From Alphaproteobacteria bacterium (GTDB taxonomy: Bacteria > Pseudomonadota > Alphaproteobacteria > UBA828), in contig JAPYQV010000238.1 of assembly GCA_029937205.1 (NCBI GenBank), positions 1 through 5,304 of the forward strand: 5,304 nucleotides of DNA, written 5' to 3'. The translations under genes were made by a program, and so were the position numbers. Below are positions 1-5,304 of the stretch, piece by piece; within the stretch, counting starts at the first letter, position 1, and every line of letters begins with the position of its first letter. The notes under the pieces are model-generated. The model was not told the DNA's origin. It saw only the letters and a list, made by a program, of their open reading frames with translations, and did no database searches.

Positions 1-1649
1 GTCGAGCCCGACTCGAACCAGACATCGACGATGTCGTCGACCTTGTCGTAGTCGGCGGCGGCGTAATCATCGCCCAGGAATATTTGCGGATCAGCGGTGT
101 ACCAGACATCGGCGCCGCCCTCCTCGAAGGCATCGGCGATGCGGTCGAGCACCGCCTGATCACGCAACAACTCGCCGCTCTCATTGTGGACGAACACGGC
201 GATGGGCACGCCCCAGGCGCGCTGGCGCGAGATCACCCAGTCGGGCCGCTGTTCGATCATGGCGCGCAGTCGATTGCGCCCGGCTTTGGGCACCCAGCGG
301 ACCTGGTCGATGGCCGCCAGGGCCTTATCGCGAAGGTCATTGGTCGCCATCGAAATGAACCATTGGGGCGTATTGCGGAAGATCAGCGGCGCCTTGGAGC
401 GCCACGAGTGGGGGTAGCTGTGGGTGATCTTGCCCCGGGCCAGCAGGCTGCCGGCTTCGGTCAGGGCGTCGGCGACAGTGTCGTTGGCCTTGAACACATG
501 CTGGCCGGCGAACATTGGCACATGGGCGAAATAGGTGCCGTCGCCATCGACAGTCTCGGGCACTTCCAGACCGAAAGCGATGCCGGCCACGTAATCCTCG
601 GCGCCGTGGCCGGGCGCGATGTGAACCAGCCCGGTGCCGGCTTCCAGGGTGACATGGTCGGCGGCCAGCAAGGGCACGTCGAAGTCGTAGCCCTGGCCGC
701 GCAGGGGGTGGGCGCAAACCGTGCCCGCCAGATCGTCGCCCTTCAAGCTGGCGATATCGCGGCTCTCGGTGATGCCGGCCTGCTCGCAGGTGTCGGCCTT
801 GAGATCGGCGGCGGTAACGAACTTGTCGCCGGGCTTGGCCGAGGCGTCTTGGCCAACCGCGACCGCCTCGAACACCACGTAATCCAGATCGCCGCCGAAA
901 GCGACGCCACGGTTGCCAGGAATGGTCCAGGGGGTGGTTGTCCAGATCACCACCGCCGCGCCCCCCAGGGCCGGCAGGGACGGCGTGACGACCGGGAAGC
1001 AGACGTGGATGGTGGTCGAGGTATGGTCGTGGTACTCGACCTCGGCCTCGGCCAGGGCGGTCTTTTCGACCACCGACCACATGACCGGCTTGGAGCCCTT
1101 GTAGAGTCCGCCGTTCATGGCGAATTTGCCGATTTCCCGAGCGATCTGTGCCTCGGGCGCGTGCTTCATGGTGAGGTACGGGTTGTCCCAGTCACCGACC
1201 ACGCCGAGACGTTGGAACTCGGCCGACTGCACGGCGATCCACTTTTCGGCGTGGGCCCGGCATTCGGCGCGAAATTGGATGATATCGACGGCGTCCTTGT
1301 CGCGGCCGTCCTTGCGGTACTGCTGCTCAATCTGCCACTCGATGGGCAGGCCATGACAATCCCAGCCGGGCACATAGTTGGCGTCCTTGCCGAGCATCTG
1401 CTGACAGCGCATGACGACATCCTTGAGCACTTTGTTAAGGGCGGTGCCGGCATGAATATGGCCGTTGGCGTAGGGCGGGCCGTCGTGAAGGATGAATTTT
1501 TCGCGGCCCTTGGCGGCCTCGCGGCGGCGGCGATACATGTCGAGATCATTCCAGCGCTTCAGCATGTCGGGCTCGCGCTGGGGCAGCTTCGCCTTCATGG
1601 GGAAGTCGGTCTGGGGCAGGAACACGGTGGGCCGATAGTCGGTGCTCAT
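1..1649 (-). CDS. ileS: Isoleucyl-tRNA synthetase, N-terminal 549 residues (partial)
   Basis: Class I aminoacyl-tRNA synthetase that charges tRNA-Ile in the cytoplasm and hydrolyses mischarged Val-tRNA. It reads from ATG at 1649 to the window edge without a stop. Visible signatures: the HIGH-region stretch [14 protein letters not shown] at residues 55-68 (the HIGH motif itself reads HAGT, residues 66-69, a variant the class I signature tolerates); [14 protein letters not shown] after it; the CP1 editing domain with WTTTPWT at 236-242 and [11 protein letters not shown], whose His343 and Asp352 align with the E. coli editing residues H333 and D342; ISRQRAWG near 473-480; and DVWFESGS at 542-549. 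KMSKS and the tRNA-binding C-terminus (the family is about 930-970 aa) lie outside the window. The start is chosen because [20 protein letters not shown] matches the family N-terminus; the ribosome site is weak (CTGAAAG). It lies 32 bp after ribF and is almost certainly cotranscribed with it. Confidence 0.97.
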   Translation of the reverse strand, partial: MSTDYRPTVFLPQTDFPMKAKLPQREPDMLKRWNDLDMYRRRREAAKGREKFILHDGPPYANGHIHAGTALNKVLKDVVMRCQQMLGKDANYVPGWDCHGLPIEWQIEQQYRKDGRDKDAVDIIQFRAECRAHAEKWIAVQSAEFQRLGVVGDWDNPYLTMKHAPEAQIAREIGKFAMNGGLYKGSKPVMWSVVEKTALAEAEVEYHDHTSTTIHVCFPVVTPSLPALGGAAVVIWTTTPWTIPGNRGVAFGGDLDYVVFEAVAVGQDASAKPGDKFVTAADLKADTCEQAGITESRDIASLKGDDLAGTVCAHPLRGQGYDFDVPLLAADHVTLEAGTGLVHIAPGHGAEDYVAGIAFGLEVPETVDGDGTYFAHVPMFAGQHVFKANDTVADALTEAGSLLARGKITHSYPHSWRSKAPLIFRNTPQWFISMATNDLRDKALAAIDQVRWVPKAGRNRLRAMIEQRPDWVISRQRAWGVPIAVFVHNESGELLRDQAVLDRIADAFEEGGADVWYTADPQIFLGDDYAAADYDKVDDIVDVWFESGS

Positions 1650-1681
1650 GATCGGGCTTTCAGGATCGAATGTTTGAATAA

Positions 1682-2683
1682 CTAGGCGTTGGCGGTCGCG
1701 AGTGGGGCGGTCTCGCGGCCGAGAATTTCCCGGGCGCGGGCGCAATCGATGTCCATCTGGGCGATCAGGGCATCCGGATTGTCGAACACCTTATCCTCAC
1801 GGACCCGCTCGACAAACGCGACGCGCAGGCGTTTGCCGTAGAGATCACCCTTGAAGTCGAGCAGGAAGACCTCAAGCAGGGTTTCCTCGCCGGCGAAGGT
1901 CGGGCGAGTGCCGATATAGGCGGCGCCATCATGCCAGCTAAAAACGCCGTCTTCAATCATACCCGCACGCACGGCGTAGATGCCCGCGTCGGGGTGCAGC
2001 GCACCGACCACGGGCAGATTGGCGGTGGGATAGCCCATGGTGGTGCCGCGGGCATCGCCATGCTGGACCCGGGCTTCGATTTCCCAGGCCCGGCCAAGAC
2101 GCGCCGCCGCCTCGTCAACCTGTCCGCGCCGCACCAACACCCGAATGTCCGTCGAGGCGAACATACGGTCATCTCCCATGGCATCTCCCTTGGCGCTCCC
2201 CTGGTCACCAGTCGTTACCGGCTCGACCTCGGTGAAGCCGAAGCCTTCGCGCGCCGCCATCTGGCGCAAAATATAGGCGTTGCCGTGGCGGCCCTTGCCG
2301 AAGACGAAATTGGGGCCGACCACAAGGTGACTGATGCCAAAACCCTCGACCAGAACGTCGATGACGAATTCCGGCGCCAAGCGGCCGGCGATGCCCGGCC
2401 CGAAGCGCAGGTTGTAGACGACATCGACGCCAAGCTCAGCCAGCAGCCGCATTTTGGGTCGGAACGGGGTCAGGCGGAACGGCGCCGTGTCGGGCTGGAA
2501 GAACAGCCGCGGGTGAGGCTCAAAGGTGAGCACCCCGAGGGGGGCGCCGGTGGCGCGCGCAATCCGCTCGGCTTCGCCGATCACCGCCTGGTGGCCGTGA
2601 TGCAAATCGTCGAAGTTACCCAGGGCGACAACCGCGCCGCGATCCGCCTCGGCAACGTTATGAAAGTGCCTAAGAATACGCAT
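1682..2683 (-). CDS. ribF: Bifunctional riboflavin kinase / FAD synthetase
   Basis: Converts riboflavin to FMN and then FAD in the cytoplasm. 333 aa, slightly longer than the usual 305-315. The N-terminal adenylyltransferase domain (about 1-190) shows [14 protein letters not shown] at 19-32 with the nucleotide-binding HxGH at 28-31, TFEPHP at 53-58, [12 protein letters not shown] at 123-134 and STDIR at 177-181 (the STxIR loop). The C-terminal riboflavin kinase domain shows GYPTANL at 217-223, GTRPTF at 258-263, LEVFLLDF at 270-277 with the expected catalytic Glu271, and GDLYG at 279-283. An extra Gly/Asp-rich loop at about 158-172 precedes STDIR and explains part of the added length. Odd point: the near-invariant FDG-V is FDD-L here (Asp26, Leu27). 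Start ATG at 2683 begins the typical MRILRHF; no strong ribosome site precedes it. It is preceded by a gap filled with an inverted repeat and followed closely by ileS, the classic ribF-ileS order. Confidence 0.96.
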   Translation of the reverse strand: MRILRHFHNVAEADRGAVVALGNFDDLHHGHQAVIGEAERIARATGAPLGVLTFEPHPRLFFQPDTAPFRLTPFRPKMRLLAELGVDVVYNLRFGPGIAGRLAPEFVIDVLVEGFGISHLVVGPNFVFGKGRHGNAYILRQMAAREGFGFTEVEPVTTGDQGSAKGDAMGDDRMFASTDIRVLVRRGQVDEAAARLGRAWEIEARVQHGDARGTTMGYPTANLPVVGALHPDAGIYAVRAGMIEDGVFSWHDGAAYIGTRPTFAGEETLLEVFLLDFKGDLYGKRLRVAFVERVREDKVFDNPDALIAQMDIDCARAREILGRETAPLATANA

Positions 2684-2722
2684 AGCCGCGTTGGTTACCG
2701 CATATACCCCGCGAACTCAACG

Positions 2723-2906
2723 TTTTGGTAAACGCGTTCAATTACCACGCGGGTTCCCGCCGCATAAGCGGCGGCGCGCGTTCGCGCTTGCCAGCGGTCA
2801 ATAGATGACCGCCGGGTGAGCTCCATCTTCTTGCTTTCAGCCCGCGACTGCGGGTCGCCGACCGTTCGGCGGGAGCCCGCGTGGCGATTGAACGCTCTAT
2901 CCAAGA
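2723..2906. repeat. Imperfect inverted-repeat element filling the hydratase-ribF gap
   Basis: The gap holds a large palindrome. The arms 2734-2762 and 2867-2895 (29 nt each) match at 26 of 29 positions when one is reverse-complemented. The shared core reads GCGTTCAAT, two variable bases, CCACGCGGG, one variable base, TCCCGCCG, and all three differences are transitions. A weaker outer extension (TTTTGG/TCTTGG, 6 of 11 matches) lengthens the arms to 2723-2762 and 2867-2906. The right arm ends one base before the hydratase stop codon. The 104-nt spacer is not convincingly palindromic as a whole. Size and shape recall intergenic palindromic elements such as ERIC or RIME/Bru-RS units, but I do not recognise the sequence as any named family. 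A structured untranslated RNA or a regulatory site is an alternative. Confidence 0.75.
2749..2880. other. Cluster of short perfect stem-loops inside the inverted repeat
   Basis: Seven perfect short hairpins can be read here, some mutually exclusive: GCGGG-TT-CCCGC (2749-2760); CCGCCGC-ATAA-GCGGCGG (2757-2774); GCGCG-CGTT-CGCGC (2774-2787); GCGGTCA-ATAGA-TGACCGC (2794-2812); CCCGC-GACT-GCGGG (2841-2854); CGCCGA-CCGT-TCGGCG (2856-2871); GCGGG-AG-CCCGC (2869-2880). None is followed by a T-run on either strand, so they do not look like ordinary intrinsic terminators. High G+C alone makes some short stems expected, but the 7-bp ones with 4-5 nt loops and the tight packing are more than background. 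In a hydratase-ribF transcript they would sit between the two genes and could slow polymerase, protect RNA ends or set differential expression; this is inference. Confidence 0.5.
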
Positions 2907-2907
2907 G

Positions 2908-3384
2908 TCAAGAATCGCGCGAGGGCACCATGACTTCGGCGTCGCCATCGACAACGATCGTCTCGCCGACCGTGCAGATAGTCTGCAGCTTGACCCGCCG
3001 GCGCTCGTTGTTGATCTCGGTGATGGTCGCCCGGGCGCGCACCGTGTCGCCGGCCCGAACCGGCGCCTTGAAGCGGCAGTTCTGGCTGATGTAAATGCAG
3101 CCGTGGCCCGGCAGCTTGGTGCCGATGACCGTGGAGATCAGGCTGGCTGACAGCATGCCGTGGGCGATGGGGCCGCCGAACATGGTACCGGCGGCATATT
3201 CGTGATCAAGGTGCAGCGGATTAGTGTCACCGGAAATAGCGCAAAACAGATTGATGTCGGATTCTGTGATGGTCTTCGAATAGACGGCGGTCATGCCGAC
3301 CGCGAGGTCTTCGATCATATGGCCGTCGAGCTCGGAGGCATCGAAGATCGGCGTAACGGTGGCGCTGGATGACGTGTTCGACAT
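2908..3384 (-). CDS. MaoC-like (R)-specific enoyl-CoA hydratase
   Basis: 158-aa single hot-dog-fold protein of the MaoC/PhaJ hydratase family, which hydrates trans-2-enoyl-CoA to (R)-3-hydroxyacyl-CoA and can feed polyhydroxyalkanoate synthesis or other acyl-CoA routes. The hydratase-2 signature is complete: FCAISGDTNPLHLDHEYA at 47-64 followed by FGGPIAHGML at 69-78. Asp53 and His58 have the same spacing as the catalytic Asp31/His36 of Aeromonas caviae PhaJ. After it come the RFKAPVRAGDTVRARATI strand region and a C-terminal VDGDAEVMVPSR. It is about 20 residues longer than PhaJ at the N-terminus; residues 1-22 look unconserved, so Met23 (MIEDLAVGM) is an alternative start. The ATG at 3384 is kept because weak purine stretches (AAGG, CAGG) lie upstream and the promoter is about 45 bp away. 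First gene of the leftward unit. The physiological substrate cannot be read from sequence. Confidence 0.92.
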   Translation of the reverse strand: MSNTSSSATVTPIFDASELDGHMIEDLAVGMTAVYSKTITESDINLFCAISGDTNPLHLDHEYAAGTMFGGPIAHGMLSASLISTVIGTKLPGHGCIYISQNCRFKAPVRAGDTVRARATITEINNERRRVKLQTICTVGETIVVDGDAEVMVPSRDS

Positions 3385-3559
3385 GAATACCTGACCTTAT
3401 TTGGCTGAGAGCAATTGATTGTGCGGTGCAATATATCGGAAGCCCGAAGTTGTAACAAGCCGTTGAAACCTTGAATTTGGCGTTAACGCAGTCGCGAGAA
3501 GGGATCATTGCCGCGGCGCCCTGCTTGACGCCGCCGTAGCGCGCCGCGATGGTGCCACC
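3385..3559. other. Divergent intergenic region between hydratase and tadA
   Basis: 175 bp, locally A+T-richer than the genes around it at 3385-3490. It holds the leftward promoter described separately. For the rightward tadA gene I see only weak candidates, for example TTGAAA at about 3463 with a poorly matching TAACGC 15 bp later, and no clear ribosome site before ATG 3560. No stem-loop terminator, tRNA or small gene is evident. Confidence 0.6.
3430..3458 (-). promoter_or_regulatory. Sigma70-type promoter for the hydratase-ribF-ileS unit
   Basis: On the minus strand, a -35 box TTGTTA (3453-3458, 4 of 6 consensus bases) and a -10 box TATATT (3430-3435, 5 of 6) are separated by exactly 17 bp. 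This predicts transcription starting near 3423 and a leader of about 39 nt before the hydratase ATG. It is the best promoter-like sequence in the window and sits in its most A+T-rich patch. Prediction only, by consensus match. Confidence 0.6.
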
Positions 3560-4012
3560 ATGAACCAGCCGGCTCTCACACCAATGACGCGCGCCCTCGA
3601 CGAAGCGCGGGCCGCCGCCGCTCGTGGCGAGGTTCCCGTGGGCGCCGTGGTGGTGCGCGATGGCACGATGTTGGCCGCCGCCGGTAACCGTACGGAAGAG
3701 CTCAACGATCCCACCGCCCATGGGGAGATGCTGGCGCTAAGGGCCGCCGCTCAAATCCTGGGCAATGCCCGCCTCGGCGGCTGTGATCTCTATGTCACCC
3801 TGGAGCCCTGTCCCATGTGCGCCCAGGCGATTTCCCTGTTTCGCATTCGCCGGCTCTATTTCGGCGCCCCTGACCCCAAGGGCGGCGGTGTCGAGCACGG
3901 CCCGCGCATTTTCGCCCAGCCGACCTGCCACCATAGCCCGGAGGTCTACGGCGGCATTGCCGAGACCGAGGCGGCGGCGCTGCTCAAGGCATTCTTTCGG
4001 GAGCGGCGATGA
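3560..4012 (+). CDS. tadA: tRNA-specific adenosine deaminase (wobble A34 to inosine)
   Basis: Zinc-dependent cytidine-deaminase-fold enzyme that deaminates A34 of tRNA-Arg(ACG) to inosine. 150 aa, normal for the family. RGEVPVGAVVV at 22-32 is the family N-terminal strand. NDPTAHGEMLALR at 49-61 carries zinc ligand His54 and proton-shuttle Glu56. TLEPCPMCAQAI at 80-91 carries zinc ligands Cys84 and Cys87. RIRRLYFGAPDPKGGGVEHG follows at 95-114, the usual alphaproteobacterial wording. The middle residue of the HAE motif is Gly55 instead of Ala. ATG 3560 has no clear ribosome site; Met9 (3584) is an alternative that would still keep the whole domain. Its TGA (4010-4012) overlaps an ATG at 4009, a typical coupled junction with the following cyclase. 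First gene of the rightward unit. Confidence 0.96.
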   Translation: MNQPALTPMTRALDEARAAAARGEVPVGAVVVRDGTMLAAAGNRTEELNDPTAHGEMLALRAAAQILGNARLGGCDLYVTLEPCPMCAQAISLFRIRRLYFGAPDPKGGGVEHGPRIFAQPTCHHSPEVYGGIAETEAAALLKAFFRERR

Positions 4013-4082
4013 ACGACCAGCCGGGTCAGGCTTCTGAACCGCCTGCACGGCGCTTTCCTGGAGGAGGAGCGCCAGGGTTTGA
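4009..4082 (+). other. Ambiguous start / probable single-base frameshift of the cyclase gene
   Basis: The ATG at 4009 overlaps the tadA stop (ATGA), as an operon-coupled start would, but its frame runs to 4491 as an unrelated-looking shadow. The cyclase frame is one base off and already open right after the tadA TGA. Its codons from 4025 read VRLLNRLHGAFLEEERQGLM, which looks like genuine protein leading into the first membrane helix, yet contain no ATG, GTG or TTG before 4079. Dropping one G from GGG 4023-4025 would join the two into MNDQPVRLLNRLHGAFLEEE and on into the cyclase. So either the sequence carries a one-base insertion (error or mutation), or translation begins internally at 4079/4082. 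Confidence 0.55.
4060..4069 (+). promoter_or_regulatory. Possible ribosome binding site for an internal cyclase start
   Basis: GGAGGAGGAG is the strongest Shine-Dalgarno-like sequence in the window. From its last base it lies 9 nt before TTG 4079 and 12 nt before ATG 4082. That spacing is long but usable, and would support starting there without a frameshift. The same bases encode Glu-Glu-Glu in the cyclase frame, a common helix composition, so the match may be a codon coincidence. Confidence 0.35.
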
Positions 4083-5304
4083 TGCTCGCCGCCAAGGTGC
4101 GCTCCTGGTCGCTGCTCGTCATCCTCGCGTGGCAAATACTCGACAATCCGAGCACCGGGGCGGCCTATTTCTACACGCTTGGCGAGCTATCGGTAATGCT
4201 TGCCCTCGGATTGGCACAATTCATCCTCATCAAGCGCCGCCTCAGTCCTGCCTGGGCGCCTTATATATGGGTGGTCGCCGATGTTGTGGTTCTGAGCATC
4301 ATCTTCATCTCACCCAATCCGTTCGAAGCCGGGGACTTTACCCCGGCCATCGTTTTGCGCGGCAGCGCATTCGTCTGGTATTTTCTGCTGTTGGCCCAGG
4401 CGACATTCAGCTTTCGCCCGCTATTGGTGCTGTGGTGCGGATTATGCATTGCCCTCGCCCGTTTCGGGTCGCTGTTGTGGGTCCTGAATGAACCCGACAT
4501 CTTCTCTGGTTTCGAGAGCGGCGGAACGACGATCGCGGAGTTGCAAGCAATCTATTTCGACCCCAATTTCGTTTTCCTCGGCGATCGGATGAACGAAATT
4601 CTGGCGGTGATCCTGGTCGCGGCGGCGCTCGCCGCTATCGTCGGCCGCACCCGGCGGTTCGTGGAAATTCGCTCCCAGGCGGAACGGGCGCGGGCCAAGC
4701 TGGCGCGATATTTCTCGCCCAACGTGGTCGATGAAATCGTCTCCACCGGCGGCATCGGCACGGCGGCCCATGACCAGGATGTCGCTGTGCTGTTCGCCGA
4801 TATCATCGGCTTCACCAGCCTGTGCGAGACCGAACCGGCGACGCGCGTGGTGGCCATGCTGCGCGACTATCACAATCTGATGGCGGACGTTGTGTTCCGC
4901 CACCACGGCACCGTGGACAAATACATCGGCGACGGCCTGATGGTGACCTTCGGCACGCCGCGCGTCGGCCCCCACGACGCCACAAACGCCCTGCGCTGCG
5001 CCATCGATATGGTCGAGGCTCTGGGCCAATGGAGTGAGCGGCGGGTGGCGGCGGGCGATGCGCCGGTTTCGGTCGGTGTCGGATTGCACTACGGTGTGAC
5101 GGTGGTGGGCGATATCGGCAACGAGCGTCGACTGGAATTCGCGGTCATCGGCGATACGGTGAATGTGGCGAGCCGGGTCGAGAATTTGACTCGCAGCCTG
5201 GAAACACCGTTGACGGTCAGCGAGGAATTGGTCGCGGCGGTGCACCGGGAAAATGACGGCGGCGAGGTCCTGCTGGAAAAATTGGTCGATGCCGGCCAAC
5301 AAAC
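4082..5304 (+). CDS. Membrane-bound class III adenylate/guanylate cyclase (C-terminus cut)
   Basis: Makes cyclic nucleotide, most likely cAMP, from the cytoplasmic face of the inner membrane. Counting from ATG 4082, 407 codons are in the window. About six hydrophobic helices can be read at roughly 8-20, 31-50, 60-77, 94-111, 113-135 and 171-188. A charged linker (about 189-208) leads into LARYFSPNVVDEIV at 207-220, the coupling segment typical of these cyclases. The catalytic domain shows VAVLFADIIGFTSL (234-247) with metal Asp240, VDKYIGDGLMVTFG (278-291) with Lys280 and metal Asp284, and EFAVIGDTVNVASRVENL (352-369) with transition-state Asn361 and Arg365. All core catalytic residues are present, so it should be active as a homodimer. 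The second substrate-selecting position is Ala354, so ATP versus GTP is not settled. The six-helix plus one-catalytic-domain plan is that of Mycobacterium Rv1625c-like cyclases. The true start may be upstream (see 4009-4082). Confidence 0.9.
   Translation, partial: MLAAKVRSWSLLVILAWQILDNPSTGAAYFYTLGELSVMLALGLAQFILIKRRLSPAWAPYIWVVADVVVLSIIFISPNPFEAGDFTPAIVLRGSAFVWYFLLLAQATFSFRPLLVLWCGLCIALARFGSLLWVLNEPDIFSGFESGGTTIAELQAIYFDPNFVFLGDRMNEILAVILVAAALAAIVGRTRRFVEIRSQAERARAKLARYFSPNVVDEIVSTGGIGTAAHDQDVAVLFADIIGFTSLCETEPATRVVAMLRDYHNLMADVVFRHHGTVDKYIGDGLMVTFGTPRVGPHDATNALRCAIDMVEALGQWSERRVAAGDAPVSVGVGLHYGVTVVGDIGNERRLEFAVIGDTVNVASRVENLTRSLETPLTVSEELVAAVHRENDGGEVLLEKLVDAGQQ

Noticed and set aside
84..1685. 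Long plus-strand open frame (533 codons) opposite ileS
   Set aside because: It is the antisense shadow of a strongly conserved ileS in high-G+C DNA. Its translation is low-complexity Gly/Ala/Val/His-rich with no recognisable domain.
1931..2731. Plus-strand open frame (266 codons) opposite ribF
   Set aside because: Antisense shadow of ribF; it has no domain and no ribosome site, and the minus-strand product has all RibF motifs.
2841..2871. Tandem hairpins as an intrinsic terminator after the hydratase
   Set aside because: The stems are G+C-rich, but neither strand has a T-run after them, and ribF and ileS downstream have no clear promoter of their own.
2695..2904. Stop-free minus-strand frame of 69 codons through the palindromic gap
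   Set aside because: It would need a TTG start directly after the hydratase stop with no ribosome site. The encoded peptide matches nothing I know, and 210 bases without a stop is unremarkable at this G+C content. It would deserve another look if the element proves repeated and translated.
2684..2907. FMN riboswitch upstream of ribF
   Set aside because: The conserved RFN-element segments (such as GGGGCAGGGTG) are absent; the hairpins here are simple stems.
3418..3432. ATTG-N7-CAAT palindrome at the predicted transcription start of the hydratase
   Set aside because: Only four bases per half-site in a locally A+T-rich patch; too weak to call an operator.
4442..5302. Minus-strand open frame (286 codons) opposite the cyclase
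   Set aside because: Shadow of the cyclase catalytic domain, whose plus-strand frame carries every class III motif.
1..5304. CRISPR array, tRNA, insertion sequence or phage genes
   Set aside because: No regularly spaced repeats, no tRNA cloverleaf, no transposase or integrase motifs were seen on either strand.

Overview
The window is about 63-65% G+C by eye, with strong G/C preference at third codon positions and long antisense shadow frames. Its gene content (maoC-like hydratase, ribF and ileS in a row; tadA beside a six-helix membrane adenylate cyclase) and the wording of the proteins point to an alphaproteobacterium, most likely of the Rhodospirillales type. The taxonomic call is an inference; there is no rRNA or other marker here.

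Layout. Two transcription units diverge from a 175-bp gap at 3385-3559. Leftward (minus strand) run a MaoC-like hydratase (2908-3384), ribF (1682-2683) and the first 549 codons of ileS (1-1649, cut by the window edge before the KMSKS region). A good sigma70-type promoter, TTGTTA-N17-TATATT, lies just upstream of the hydratase. Rightward (plus strand) run tadA (3560-4012) and a class III adenylate/guanylate cyclase (about 4082 to beyond 5304, C-terminus cut).

How the genes fit together. RibF makes FMN and FAD, IleRS charges tRNA-Ile, and TadA makes inosine at the tRNA wobble position: all housekeeping. The hydratase acts on (R)-3-hydroxyacyl-CoA/enoyl-CoA type substrates. The cyclase brings cyclic-nucleotide signalling next to tadA.

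What stands out. (1) The 224-bp gap between the hydratase and ribF is occupied by an imperfect inverted repeat (29-nt arms, 26/29 matching, at 2734-2762 and 2867-2895) enclosing several perfect small stem-loops. It looks like a mobile palindromic element or a structured RNA. (2) The cyclase frame has no ordinary start codon where its N-terminal helix seems to begin. It is in the same frame as tadA, separated by one TGA, while the natural overlapping ATG at 4009 is one base out of frame. Removing one G from the GGG at 4023-4025 would restore a sensible N-terminus. (3) Several conserved motifs carry unusual residues (FDD instead of FDG in RibF, HGE instead of HAE in TadA, Ala at a cyclase substrate-selecting position). 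I see no convincing new defence or mobile system; most of the window is ordinary core genome.
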